Of a stretch of 64,000 bases of DNA, positions 36,316 to 46,055 are shown one piece after another (the stretch's first letter is position 1; each line of letters starts with the position of its first letter). The notes beneath the pieces were generated by a model, which was not told where the DNA came from, did not search any database, and was given only the letters and a program-made list of their open reading frames with translations. Made by a program: the position numbers and the translations under genes. The DNA comes from JALHVH01 sp963773685 (lineage in GTDB: Bacteria; Acidobacteriota; Aminicenantia; Aminicenantales; Saccharicenantaceae): NCBI GenBank assembly GCA_963773685.1, contig CAVZBY010000011.1, forward strand, positions 1-64,000, written 5' to 3'.

Positions 36316-37281
36316 ATGAGCATCGAATTCCCCCGGGATATCCTCGCTGCCCATGTCCGGATCCGCGGCGACATCCGCCGCACGCCGCTCTCGGCCGCGG
36401 GCGGGATCGGCAGAGAGGCGGGCGCCCGCGTCTTCGTCAAGTGGGAAAGCGAGCAGATCACCGGCTCGTTCAAGCTGCGCGGGGCGCTCAACAGGCTCCG
36501 GACGCTATCCCCGGCCGAGAGGTCCCGCGGCGTCGTTTCGGCCTCGACGGGGAACCACGGATTGGCCATCGCCCACGCCAGCCGGCTCGAAGGGATCGAG
36601 CTGATCCTGTTCCTTCCGGGCACCGCCGCGGCCGTCAAACGGGCGAAGATCGAAGCCTTCGGCGTCGACATCAGGACCTTCGGGGACGATTGCGGCGCCA
36701 CCGAGGTCCATGCCAGGGAATACGCCGCCCGCGCGGGGAAGTTCTATGTTTCTCCATATAACGACCCCTCCATCGTCGCCGGCCAGGGCACCGTCGCCAT
36801 CGAGGTCCTGGAGGACGGGCCGGCCGTCGATGACGTCATCGTCGCCGTCGGGGGAGGGGGGCTCATAGCCGGGATCGCCGGCTATCTCAAGGCCGTGAGC
36901 CCGGGCACGAGGATCATCGGCGTGGAGCCGGAAACGTCGGCGTTCATGAAGGCCTCCGTCGAGGCCGGGCGCCTGGTCGGATTCCCCGAGCGACCCACCG
37001 TCGCCGACGCCGTGGCCGGAGGGATCGAGCCCGGCGCGATCACTTTTCCCCTATGCCGGGACCTGGTCGATGACTACCTCACGGTCTCCGAGTCGTCCAT
37101 CGTCGGGGCGATGGCGGCCGTCCGCGCCTCCTGCGGCAAGCGCATCGAGGGCGCCGCCGCCGTTCCCGTCGCGGCCCTCCTCTGCGAGCCGGAGCGCTTT
37201 CGAGGCCGCACGGTCGTCTGTATCGCGAGCGGGGGCAATATCGATCCGGCGAGGTTCGATGCTCTTGTCGGTGGGGTTTGA
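36316..37281 (+). CDS. PLP-dependent threonine/serine dehydratase family enzyme
   Basis: 321 residues, fold-type II PLP enzyme. The Schiff-base Lys is in ITGSFKLRGALNRL; STGNHGLAIAHAS binds the substrate carboxylate and VAVGGGGLIAGIA binds the cofactor phosphate. C-terminal CIASGGNID is typical of threonine dehydratase/serine racemase. The length and absence of an ACT domain indicate the short, non-isoleucine-regulated class, so catabolic threonine or serine deamination or racemisation is most likely. It is monocistronic between divergent DUF72 and convergent thiD. Threonine versus serine preference is not decidable here. Confidence 0.88.
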   Translation: MSIEFPRDILAAHVRIRGDIRRTPLSAAGGIGREAGARVFVKWESEQITGSFKLRGALNRLRTLSPAERSRGVVSASTGNHGLAIAHASRLEGIELILFLPGTAAAVKRAKIEAFGVDIRTFGDDCGATEVHAREYAARAGKFYVSPYNDPSIVAGQGTVAIEVLEDGPAVDDVIVAVGGGGLIAGIAGYLKAVSPGTRIIGVEPETSAFMKASVEAGRLVGFPERPTVADAVAGGIEPGAITFPLCRDLVDDYLTVSESSIVGAMAAVRASCGKRIEGAAAVPVAALLCEPERFRGRTVVCIASGGNIDPARFDALVGGV

Positions 37282-37312
37282 TCGACGCCCGCTTTCCCAG
37301 GAGTGGGGGGAA

Positions 37313-38083
37313 TCATCGGAACCGGAAGACGTATCGTCCTCTTCCGACCCTGATGGAATCGAGGATGGCCGCGTGGACCATAGCGGCCGCCAGGCCGCAG
37401 GCCTTCTCGAGCGACCGGCCCCGGGCGAGATGGGCGAGGATGGCCGAGGACAAGAAGCACCCGGTTCCGTGGACGTCCCGGGCGATCTTTTCGTGGCCGA
37501 AGACAAAGGTGCGTCGCCCGTCGAAGAGGATGTTGACGGCGCTCTTTTCGAGATGCCCCCCTTTGACCAGGCAGGGGACCGACATCATCCCGAAGAGGAT
37601 GCGGGCGGCCTCCCTCATATCCGCGGGCGTCCGGACGGGCGATCCGGAGATCGCGGAGGCTTCCTGCATGTTCGGCGTGATGAGGGAGGCGTTGCCCCTG
37701 ACGGCGCGGACAAGGGCGGAGATACCCGCTTTCTCGAATAAAACGGCGCCCGAGCTCGCCCTAAGGACCGGATCGATGACCCTGGGCATGTCCGGGTGCG
37801 CGGACAAGATGCGTCGGACCACAGGCACGACCGCGCGCGAGCCGAGCATGCCGACCTTGATGCCGGCCGGCGGCATGTCCCGAACGAGCGCGAGATACTG
37901 GGCGCTTACCGTCCGGGCGGGGAGGGGGATGACCTTCCGGACCTCGGCGGTGTTCTGGACGGTCAGGGCGGTGAGGACCGCCGTCCCATGGAAGCCGAGG
38001 GCCCCGAAGACGCGGACGTCCAGGAGGACTCCGGCGCCTCCGGAGGGGTCGAAGCCGGCGATGGAGAGCAGATTCCTTTTCAC
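37313..38083 (-). CDS. thiD: Hydroxymethylpyrimidine (phospho)kinase ThiD-like
   Basis: About 256 residues, ribokinase-fold kinase phosphorylating HMP and HMP-P in thiamine synthesis. It shows LLSIAGFDPSGGAGVLLDVR, GTAVLTALTVQNT, IKVGMLGS, VIDPVLRASSGA, TPNMQEASAISG and HGTGCFLSSAI (anion hole and catalytic Asp region DVHGTGC). A GTG start at 38083 is chosen for its GGGAGG Shine-Dalgarno and because upstream codons are unrelated. No other thiamine genes and no TPP riboswitch are nearby, so salvage or a pyridoxal kinase role is possible. Confidence 0.85.
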   Translation of the reverse strand: MKRNLLSIAGFDPSGGAGVLLDVRVFGALGFHGTAVLTALTVQNTAEVRKVIPLPARTVSAQYLALVRDMPPAGIKVGMLGSRAVVPVVRRILSAHPDMPRVIDPVLRASSGAVLFEKAGISALVRAVRGNASLITPNMQEASAISGSPVRTPADMREAARILFGMMSVPCLVKGGHLEKSAVNILFDGRRTFVFGHEKIARDVHGTGCFLSSAILAHLARGRSLEKACGLAAAMVHAAILDSIRVGRGRYVFRFR

Positions 38084-38185
38084 GTCTTTCGCCTCCCGGG
38101 ATTGTAGGGTCGACGGCGGTCCGTTGTCAACGCCGGAATAATGGGATGCCCGGCCGGGGGCCCCAAAAAGGATTCTTACGCCGGG

Positions 38186-38230
38186 TTGCATTTGTCATCA
38201 AAAACTTTGTATAATTACTAAATAAGTAAT
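38186..38230 (+). promoter_or_regulatory. IclR-gene promoter with palindromic operator candidate
   Basis: -35 TTGCAT (38186-38191), an 18-bp spacer and -10 TATAAT (38210-38215). ATTACT-AAATA-AGTAAT (38214-38230) is a perfect 6-bp inverted repeat overlapping the -10 and transcription start, where an autoregulator would bind. Confidence 0.7.
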
Positions 38231-38260
38231 GGTTCGATCCCGGCGAGGAAGGAAGTGATG

Positions 38261-39040
38261 ATGAAAGAGACTCAAGAATCGTATTTTTCCAAGACCATCG
38301 AAAAAGGGTTGAAGATCCTGAACCTCTTCAACCAGGGCCGGACGCGCTTGAGCCTGAAGATGATCTCCGAGGAGATCGGCATCAACAAGACTTCGGCCTT
38401 CCGCTATATCAACACGCTGGTCCAGCTCGGCTATCTGAAGAAGGACCCGCAGACGAAACTGCTGGAGATCGGCCCCAAGGCCGTCTATCTGAGCTATACC
38501 ATCACCAAGAGCTTCAATCTGCTCCAGATCATCAAGCCGCTCGTCGACGATGCCTCCAAAACCCATAACGTCACCGTCCACTGCGGGCTCATCGACGGGG
38601 ACGCGATCTGGATGATCTATCAGAAACAGGCCCGTGAAACGCTGACGTTCATCCAGCCGTCGGTCATCTTCAACGAATGGCACTGCACGGCCATGGGAAA
38701 GGCGGTGCTCTCCCATCTCCCGAAGAAGGAAATGCTCGGCATCGTCGATCGCCTCAACCTGATCAAGAAAACGAGCAATTCCATCACCCGGAAGGACATC
38801 CTCCTCTCTCAGCTCGCGGCGGCGAAGAAAAAGGGGTATTCGCTCAACGACGAGGAGCTGATCCCCGGGCTCGTCTCCATCGCCGCGCCTCTCTTCAACA
38901 TGGAAAAGAACCGTCCGATCGGGGCCATCTGCTTCGACCTGCCGACCATTCAATGCTCGATCGGCGAGGCCGAAAGAAAGTACGCCAAGCTGATCGTCAG
39001 ATTGGCGAACGATATCTCCGAGATGAAATCCCTGGGATGA
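38261..39040 (+). CDS. IclR-family transcriptional regulator
   Basis: About 259 residues. N-terminal winged HTH (IEKGLKILNLFNQG, LKMISEEIGINKTSAFRYIN) and a GAF-like effector domain (VHCGLIDGDAIWMIYQKQ, WHCTAMGKAVLSHLP, GLVSIAAPLFN, GAICFDLPT). The protein and its leader are less GC-rich than the neighbours, with more Lys, Asn and Ile codons, a possible sign of transfer. GAGGAAGGA precedes three consecutive start codons (38255-38261). It is divergent from thiD and upstream of acyP by 28 bp. The effector and target operon are unknown; autoregulation is suggested by the palindrome. Confidence 0.9.
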   Translation: MKETQESYFSKTIEKGLKILNLFNQGRTRLSLKMISEEIGINKTSAFRYINTLVQLGYLKKDPQTKLLEIGPKAVYLSYTITKSFNLLQIIKPLVDDASKTHNVTVHCGLIDGDAIWMIYQKQARETLTFIQPSVIFNEWHCTAMGKAVLSHLPKKEMLGIVDRLNLIKKTSNSITRKDILLSQLAAAKKKGYSLNDEELIPGLVSIAAPLFNMEKNRPIGAICFDLPTIQCSIGEAERKYAKLIVRLANDISEMKSLG

Positions 39041-39068
39041 CCGGGCCGGGTCCGGCCGGTCGAGGGCC

Positions 39069-39344
39069 ATGCGCGCGCGGTTCCACGGCATCGTTTCCGG
39101 CCGGGTCCAGGGCGTAGCGTACCGCTATTTTGCGCAAAAATGGGCTGGGGCCCTTTCCCTTTCGGGTTGGGTCCGGAACCTCCCGGACGGACGCGTCGAA
39201 GTGCTGGCCGAGGGGGAAAGGGAAGGCCTGGAGAGATTCACGGAGCGGCTTCGCGAAGGCCCGCGGATGGCCGTTGTGGACGATCTCGAGCTGAGTTGGG
39301 AGGAGCCCGCCGGAGAATCCGGCGGTTTCCGGATCGAGTTCTAG
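39069..39344 (+). CDS. acyP: Acylphosphatase
   Basis: 91 residues, normal family length. It hydrolyses acyl phosphates in the cytoplasm. The catalytic Arg lies in the phosphate loop GRVQGVAYRYFAQ and the catalytic Asn in GWVRNLPDGRVEV; EVLAEGE and the C-terminal strand GGFRIEF are typical. It may be translated from the IclR transcript. Its end overlaps the convergent gene at 39341 by 4 bp. Confidence 0.95.
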   Translation: MRARFHGIVSGRVQGVAYRYFAQKWAGALSLSGWVRNLPDGRVEVLAEGEREGLERFTERLREGPRMAVVDDLELSWEEPAGESGGFRIEF

Positions 39345-39619
39345 ACTTCGGGCCGCCCTGATGCTTCTTCGGCCCTCTTGATGAATCCGTCCCGGCATTC
39401 CCGGGAGCAGAAGAAGTATTCCTTTCCCCCGCGGACCTCCCTTATGGCTTCCTCCCGGGGGAGGTACATATTGCAGAAATGGTCCTTGACCATGGCCCCG
39501 CCGAGGGTCGGGGAGCGCCGGGGCTCGCCGGGCGGCTTTCCGATGGCCTGGATGAACCTGACGACGGCAAAGATGATGTAGAGGATGAAGAGGATGAAGA
39601 GGAAGCGGAGGAGGAACAC
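39341..39619 (-). CDS. PP0621-like membrane protein with C-terminal Cys motif
   Basis: About 92 residues from the GTG at 39619. One TM segment (FLLRFLFILFILYIIFAVVRF), then a short zinc-ribbon/TRASH-like segment with HFCNMYLPREEAI and YFFCSRECRDGF, giving three Cys plus His as possible metal ligands. It resembles the PP0621/YHS-type small proteins of unknown function. The GTG start is set by promoter geometry: -10 TAAATA ends 7 nt before it, and the nearest upstream in-frame candidate start lies inside the -35. Confidence 0.75.
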   Translation of the reverse strand: MFLLRFLFILFILYIIFAVVRFIQAIGKPPGEPRRSPTLGGAMVKDHFCNMYLPREEAIREVRGGKEYFFCSRECRDGFIKRAEEASGRPEV

Positions 39620-39626
39620 ATAGGGA

Positions 39627-39692
39627 TATTTATCCGAATCCGCCCCGCCTGTCAAATCGCCGCTTGATTCGGCCGGTCCCCCGGTCTAACAT
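39627..39692. promoter_or_regulatory. Back-to-back divergent promoters
   Basis: Minus strand: -35 TTGACA (39650-39655), 17 bp, -10 TAAATA (39627-39632). Plus strand: -35 TTGATT (39664-39669), 17 bp, -10 TAACAT (39687-39692). The two -35 boxes are only 8 bp apart, so polymerases would compete; both lead to start codons 7 nt after the -10. Confidence 0.75.
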
Positions 39693-39699
39693 GAGCGCG

Positions 39700-40278
39700 A
39701 TGAGATACGCGCTGACGGCGTCCGAACGGGCCTTCAAGGAGTCCGTCCGGGAGTTCGCGGGAGGGGCGGTCCCCGCCTCCGGCGACGGCGCCCTGCCTGT
39801 CCCGGGCATGCCCGCCACGCTGCCGCGCGAGCTGGGGAATTGGCTGTCGGGCCTGAGACCCGCGGGGCTCTCCAGGGTCGAAGAGGTCGTCGCTCTGGAA
39901 GAGACCGCCCGCCGCTGTCCGGCCGCGGCCCCCGGGCTCATCGGGAGCGGCCTGTTCGGGGCCCGGAGCCCGGGCCTCTGCCGTGCGGCGGCAGCCTTGG
40001 GCGCGGCCCAGGGCGTCCTGGCCCGGGGGCTGGCCGGAGAGACGAAGCTCCGGGAAGCGGGAGGGGCCCTTCTCCAGAGCGCCGCCGACGCCCTGACCGG
40101 GATCGAGACGGCCCGGCTCAAGCTCTACAGGGCCGCTATCCTGGAGGACGCGGGGAGGGAGGATCCGGAGGAGACCGCCGGGGCCGAGCGCTTTGCCGAA
40201 GCTCTCTTCCGGGAAGCCGGAAGCCTGATGGAACGGATGCGGACAGGAGGAACCGATGAAACTCGAAACGCTGTATAG
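39700..40278 (+). CDS. Miniature acyl-CoA-dehydrogenase-like protein
   Basis: 192 residues. The N-terminus MRYALTASERAFKESVREFA resembles the first helices of acyl-CoA dehydrogenases, and CRAAAALGAAQGVLARGLAG plus LTGIETARLKLYRAAIL resemble their C-terminal helical domain. The central beta-domain that binds FAD and substrate is missing, and the family length is about 380. It may be a structural paralogue or a remnant. ATG 39700 is chosen because the -10 ends 7 nt earlier; ATG 39691 overlaps the -10. It overlaps the NIF3 gene by 23 nt. Confidence 0.6.
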   Translation: MRYALTASERAFKESVREFAGGAVPASGDGALPVPGMPATLPRELGNWLSGLRPAGLSRVEEVVALEETARRCPAAAPGLIGSGLFGARSPGLCRAAAALGAAQGVLARGLAGETKLREAGGALLQSAADALTGIETARLKLYRAAILEDAGREDPEETAGAERFAEALFREAGSLMERMRTGGTDETRNAV

Positions 40279-41222
40279 GAAGGCGGTCGAGACGGGGATC
40301 GCCAACGACCTGAGGGGCCGGGCGGAGGTTCTCAGGGTTCTGTCCGATGAAAAGGACAGGTTCGAAAAGCTCTCCGCCGCCGAGAAGGAGGACTTCGACA
40401 GCGACCGGCTCTTCAATCCGTTCGCCGACACCCGGATCCTCAACGGCGGCCCCGACGTCGAGGTCAGGAAGGTCATCGTCGGCATCGACATGGAGATCGG
40501 GGAGGTCCTTCTCGCCTATACGCTGAACAGGGACCGGGGCGCGAAGATCGACCTCGTCATCGCCCACCACCCCGAAGGCTATGCCCGGGCGCGCCTCCAC
40601 GACGTGATGCGGCTGCAGTCCGACCTCCTGGCCGCCTGCGGCGTCCCGGTGGCGGTCGCCGAACAGCTGATGGAGAAGCGGATCGGCGAGGTCGAGCGCC
40701 GGCTCATGCCCGTCAATCACGAACGGGCCGTCGACGCCGCCCGGACGCTGGGCCTTCCGATGATGTGCGTCCACACGCCCGCCGACAACTGCGTCACCGG
40801 CTTCCTCACGCGGCTTTTCGCCGAAAAGGAGCCGCGGACCCTCGGCGACCTCGTCGGGCTCCTGAAGGAGGTCCCGGAGTACCGGAGATCGGTCCGCCGC
40901 AACGTCCCGCCCCGGGTCGTCAACGGCTCCGAAAGCGGCAAGTGCGGCCGCATCCTCGTGGACATGACCGGCGGGACCGAGGGATCCAAGGACATCTACG
41001 ACAGGCTCGCTTCCGCCGGGATCAGCACGCTGGTCGGCATGCATCTTGGGGAAGAGGGCCTCGAAAAGGCCCGGAAGGCCAACCTGAACGTCGTCATCGC
41101 CGGACACATCTCGAGCGACACCTTGGGGCTCAACCTCCTCTTCGACGAGATCGAGAAGGAGGGGGCGATTGGAGTTCGTGCCGGCCTCGGGGTTCGAGAG
41201 GATCCGCCGGACCTCCGGCTGA
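40256..41222 (+). CDS. NIF3-family dinuclear-metal-centre protein (one frameshift)
   Basis: About 321 residues after repair. The core is the NIF3 fold: VIVGIDMEIGEVLLAYTL, DLVIAHHPEGYARARLHDVM (metal-binding His pair), and the second half GRILVDMTGGTEGSKDIYDRL and NVVIAGHISSDTLGLNLL. The family is nearly universal with no agreed function. The frame runs on past the natural end; removing one G from the G5 run at 41161-41165 gives EKEGRLEFVPASGFERIRRTSG and a stop at 41220-41222, 5 bp from the convergent flavodoxin stop. AGGAGG lies 6 nt before the ATG. Confidence 0.85.
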
Positions 41223-41227
41223 CGGGC

Positions 41228-41735
41228 TCAGAAGTGCTCGTGGGCGCTGCGGGTCGCGATCCAGGTCGCGAAGGCCCGGGCGTCGGCGATGTCGTGCTCG
41301 TCGGGGTGGGTGCTCGCCGTCGCCGCCATGTCCGCCCAGGCCTCGTGTTCCGGAGACTTGCTCAGGACCTCGAGGGCCTGCAGCGAGACCCTTGCCGCGG
41401 CAGGAAAACGTCCCCAGCAGCTTGGCCTTGGATACGAGGATCGTGGCGTATTCGATGGCTTCCCGGGACAGCTTCATCCCGGGGAGCGAGCCGTGGGTCG
41501 AGAAGAGGGCGAGCTTCTTCGCCGCCGGGACGGCCTTGAGGAACTCTTCGACCTTATAGGGAACGCTGTGCGATTGGACCGGGAAGCCGATGAAGAGGAG
41601 GCCGTAGGGAGCGAGATCCCCGACCTTGTCCATCGGCAGGATCTCCTTCGCCCCGTCGAGCGCGCCGTAGATGGCTTCGGCGATCTTCTTCGTGTTCCCG
41701 GTCCGGCTGAAATAGGTCACGAGCACTCTGGCCAT
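41228..41735 (-). CDS. Flavodoxin-family protein (one frameshift)
   Basis: About 168 residues after repair, cytoplasmic FMN protein. The FMN phosphate loop is YFSRTGNTKKIAEAI, followed by YGLLFIGFPVQSHSVPYKVE and LALFSTHGSLPG. The frame breaks at 41389-41391; with one base removed it continues SCRGKVSLQALEVLSKSPEH and ends TRSAHEHF with a stop at 41228. It resembles the short-chain flavodoxins tied to methanogen-like or FprA-like electron transfer more than NADPH oxidoreductases. It is convergent with the NIF3 gene; the sensor kinase lies 52 bp downstream. Confidence 0.82.
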
Positions 41736-41787
41736 GTCGCGCGTCCTTTCTCGGAGGGTCTATTGTTCCATAAAACGGGCCGGGATT

Positions 41788-44700
41788 CTAGGGACCGGCC
41801 GGGAGATCGACGATGACCGTCGTTCCCTTCCCCGGCTCGCTTTCCACCCGGACGGCGCCGCCGTGGTCCTCGACGATCTTCCGGGTGATGGGAAGGCCGA
41901 GCCCGGTCCCGGCGTCCTTGGTCGAAAAATAGGGCTCGAAGATCTTGCCGAGGACGGCCGGGGTCATGCCCGCGCCCGTGTCGCGGACGGTGATCGTCCA
42001 GGACGGCCCCGACCGGCGGACGGTCACGGAGATCTCGCCCTTGTCCCGTATGGATTCGATGGCGTTGGCCACGATGTTCCGGAACGCCGTCCGGAGCTTG
42101 GCCTCGTCGCCGAGGCAGGCCGACGCCTCGCCCTCGTAGGATTCCCGGAAGCGGATACGCGCCGCAAGGAGCTTGCGGTAGGGATCGAGGGTTTCCGCCA
42201 CGATCCTCCGGAGGTCGCAGGGGTCCCTGCGGACGGACGTGTCCCGGGCGATCTCCATGAACTCCTGGGCGACGCGCCGGAGGTGCTCCACCTCGCCGAT
42301 GATGTACGACATGGATTCGCGGAGCGTTCGTTCGAAGTCGCCGTCGCGGTCCTCGTAGACCCGGAGGACGTGTTCGGCCGAGAGCTGGATCGGGGTCAGC
42401 GGGTTCTTGATCTCATGGGCGACCTTGCGGGCCATCTCCGCCCAGGCGACCTTCTTGCCCATCTCGGCGAGCTCCTGGCGGTGGGCGCGGAGGCTCCCGA
42501 CCATGGCGTTGAACCCTTCGACCAGGGTCCTCATCTCGTCCCGGGACGGATGCTCGATCGCCACGTCGAGGTTCCCCAGGCTGACCTCGCGCGTGCCGGC
42601 CAGCAGCTTGCGGACGGGGACCACGATCATGGCCCGGATCCCGCGGGCGAAGACGAAGACGAAGCCGGCGAAGAGGAGGGAGAGCAGCAACAGGAACTCC
42701 ACGAGCTCCCCCGTCGCCCGGGCCGCCTCCTCCTTCTCGAAGGGGAAGGGCATGGAGACGAGGAACGTGCTGCCCCGGAAATCGTAGGGGACGGTCAGGG
42801 TCTGGAAGGAATACCCGCCGATCCTCTTCCGCTGGGTCGTGAACGGGGCCTTCTCGACCACCAGACGGTGATAGATCGCGCCGTCCACGAGGTCCGGGAG
42901 CAGCCCCGCGTCGAAGAACTCGCGGCGGCTCGACGACAGGAGCTTGGCGTCGCGATAGAGGTTGACGTCGTTGGCCAGGGTCGCCGCGACCCAGAGGACG
43001 AGGTCCTCGGGGGGCGACGGCAGCCCCGGACGGCCCCCGTCCTGGAGATAGTTGAAATCTTCCATGATGCTGCGGGCGAAGCCGGCATGGAGGGCCGCCT
43101 CCTCGACGAAGCGGCCGGTGAAGATGCGGTCGAAGAGGCCCCGGGTGAAGATCGTGAACACGAGAAGGGGCAGGAGGGCGACCGCGAAGAAGGACGCGTA
43201 GACCCGGTTCGAGAACGAGCGGAAGACGTTGCGGAACGACAGCTTCCCGGCGGCGAGCGCCGCGGGCAGGACGAGGACAAGGATGAGCAGGACCTCGAGG
43301 GCCAGGAGCTTGAGGAACTCCACCGCCCGGGCGCGGAGGCCCTTCTCGCGCGAATAGAGCGAGAAGATCTTGCCTTCATGGCGGAAATAGAAGGACCGGT
43401 AGGAGCTCCCGCCGTCCTTGAACGAATCCCAGAAGGCGGCTCCGGGCGCGTCGAGCCGCTCCAGCACGGCCGGCGGGATCCCCGAGGAGATCTTCCCGGG
43501 GTTCAACAGCGGGCGCCCGTCCGGGCGGAAGATGGCCAGACCGAAATCCAGGGCGTTCAAGGACGGGATGGAATCGGACCGGAGCAGCTCGAAATAAGGA
43601 TTGGCCGAGTACAGGAAGGGAAGCGTTTCCGGGTCCAGGGACAGGAACAGAAGCGTCCGGCCGATGGGCGTCTCCCCCTCGAACCAGTCCTTGTAGGCGA
43701 CCAGGAAATCCCGCTGTCGGCCGAGAGAGGTCGCGCTCCGTCGCACGACCGACCAGGACCGGCTCCCGGGCAGGGCGAGCTCCCGGCCGTAGACGCGGGG
43801 GATGTTCAGGGAGAACCGGGAAAGGGCGTTGCCGTCGGCGTCGAGGATCTCGAGCCCCGAGTACCAGTTGAAGCGGGCGGCCAGAGTCCTGTCCCAGATC
43901 CCGTGGGCGAAATCGGGCGGTCCCGGCTCCTTCATGAAGGAAGAGATGGCGTCCGCGCGCTTTTCGATCTCCGGGATGGATTCGCGGACGAGGAGGTTCC
44001 CCCATTCTTCCTGGGAGGTCACGACGTTCCTGAGGAAGTCCTCGAACAGGGGACGCATCCTCAGGGCCGAGGCGCGGTCGATGGCCTGGCCGAGGAACAG
44101 CGTTCCGAAGAGGAGGCCGGCGGCGACGAATTCCCTCCGGCGGGCCTTTTCGGGGGCATGGGCCAGGACGAGGCCGAAGGCGAGCAGGGCGGCCTGGACC
44201 GCCCATGGGAACGGGGCGAGCCTCCCGCCCGAAAGATAAAGGTACGCGGCCACGGCCGGGCCCGTCAAGGCCAGGGAGATCCCGGGGCCGGGCGCCCGGA
44301 CGGCGGCCGCTCTCAAAGCGAGAAAGGCGGCGGCCAGGACAGCGGCCAGGAAAAAGAGAACGCTCAAGTGGAGGAGGAGGAACTCGGGGCGTGCCGCAAA
44401 TCGAAGGAGCGGGACGTTGGCGTTGAAAATGAGCTTCCTCATGGCGGTCTGGAACAGGTCAAGAAGGAGGAGGGTTGCGGCCAAAGCCGCCGCCTTCGGC
44501 GAGGAGGCGGACGAAAAGACCCGCCGGTCGCTTTTTCGTCCTGAGCCGGGGCCAAGCCAGGGCGATGAGGCACCCGGCGATGAGAACGGCCGCGGAAGAG
44601 GTCAGGAAGATGTCGGCCGGAGAGGCGGTCAGCCCTCCGATCGAGAAGAAGCCGGCGCCCTTGGGAGAGAACACGGACAGCGAACGAACCCGCTCGAGCC

Positions 44701-45626
44701 GGCTCAGCGGGATAAATAGGGCACGGAGGGCGGCGGCGGCGAGGCAAACGACGAGGACCGCCCCCGGTCTTCTTTCCCGGAGGAACCGGGGCGAGGACAG
44801 GAGGCCGAAGAGCAGGACGAGGAGCGAGCCGATGACGAGAGCGAAGAAACCGAGGAGCATGTCCTCGCGGAAGGTCGTCAGCCTCTCGGTGAGAGAAGGC
44901 GAGCTCAGGGTGACCGTGGCCAGGATCCTCCGGTCGGGGCCGCGGAGCGGGAAATAGAGCGTCTGGATCTCGTTCGCGCGGCGGGGCTCGCCCGCGAATT
45001 CGTCGGCATGCTTGGAGAAGATCCGTTCGAAGCCGGCAACGTCCTCGCGGAAGCTCCAGTAATCGACGGCGCACCTCTTCAGAAGCGCGGGTTTCAGGAA
45101 ATGGGACGGCCGGACATAGGACGATTGGAACTGCGGGATGAAGGCCAGGAGCCGGAACAGGGCGATGTGGCCGCCCTCCGGAACGGCTTCGACGGAAGCC
45201 AGATAGACCGACGCCTTGTCGCGGACGAGGAACGGGGCCCCCGCGCCGGAAAATAGGCGTCAGGTCTCCCGAACGGGCGTGGTCTCCCAGGTCGATGGCG
45301 TTTCCGATCCAGACGGCGAGCCGGCCGTCCGGGCCGTAATAGGCCGCGCCCCGGACATCGTCGGCGAACCTCAGGGCCGACCAGCGCTCGAAAAGACGCT
45401 CCGGCTCTGCGGAAACGGCCCCGCGAAGCCGCCCGAGGAGCCTTTGGTGGGCGTCGAGGACCGCCGCAAATTCCGCGCGGACGTCCCGGGCGCGACGCTT
45501 CAGGCGATCGAGGCTCTTCCGGTCATAGTCCCGGCCGATGAACGACGGCAGGACGAGCGACGCGCCGAGGCAGAGCAAGGCCAAGCCGATCCCTGCGAAA
45601 AAGGCCTTTCGGGCTCCTTTCCTCAC
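41788..45626 (-). CDS. Very large NtrY-like sensor histidine kinase (two frameshifts)
   Basis: About 1278 residues after repair, from a GTG that overlaps the preceding stop (GTGA). TM1 (AFFAGIGLALLCLGASLVLP), a first extracytoplasmic sensor (~30-260), several TM helices (~270-560), a second sensor segment (~600-820), another TM pair, HAMP (VVPVRKLLAGTREVSLGNLD), phosphoacceptor AHEIKNPLTPIQLSAEHVL and HATPase (FRNIVANAIESIRDKGE, DTGAGMTP, GTGLGLPITRKI). Breaks are at 45250-45253 (extra T in a T run on the coding strand) and ~44495 (extra A). The kinase core is NtrY-like, but the two sensors and ~9 TM helices are far more than usual. No response regulator is adjacent. Confidence 0.82.
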
Positions 45627-46046
45627 AGGCGTTCCGCCTTGATCTCGACGATCTCCCATCCCGTCCCGGGGCGCGGGCGCCGGACAAACATAAAAGAAGA
45701 GCCGGAACAGATACGGGTTGCCGTTCCGCCTGTCCCGGAAGGACCAGCGGGCCTTGAAGATGAATCCCGGCTTTCCGGGGACGATGGTCAGGTCGGGCTC
45801 GGGAACGAACTCATAGGTCCCGTGGACGGTGAAGATGCGCTCGAACAGGAAGTAGGCCTGTTCGCGCGAAACGCGGTCGGAGAACGCGATGGGGCCGGGA
45901 AGCGAGACATGGAGCCCGGCGGCGGGGGACAGGAGTCTGATGACGGCCCCGACATCGTTAGCCGCCCAAGCCTCCGTGATATTCCGGGTCACGGCCGGAG
46001 CGAAGGCCGCCAGCGACGAGATCAGGAGGACGCTGAAGGAATACAC
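45623..46046 (-). CDS. NTF2-like (DUF4783-like) exported protein (one frameshift)
   Basis: About 140 residues after repair. An N-terminal export segment (FSVLLISSLAAFAPAV) precedes an NTF2-like cone: RNITEAWAANDVGAVIRLLS, REQAYFLFERIFTVHGTYEF and FKARWSFRDRRNGNPYLFRL. The extra base lies in the A run at 45692-45695; without it the end reads FMFVRRPRPGTGWEIVEIKA and the stop overlaps the kinase GTG. Coupling to the kinase suggests a periplasmic accessory or ligand-binding role. The GTG start at 46046 lies 9 nt after the -10 box. Confidence 0.75.
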
Positions 46047-46055
46047 CGTGAAATC

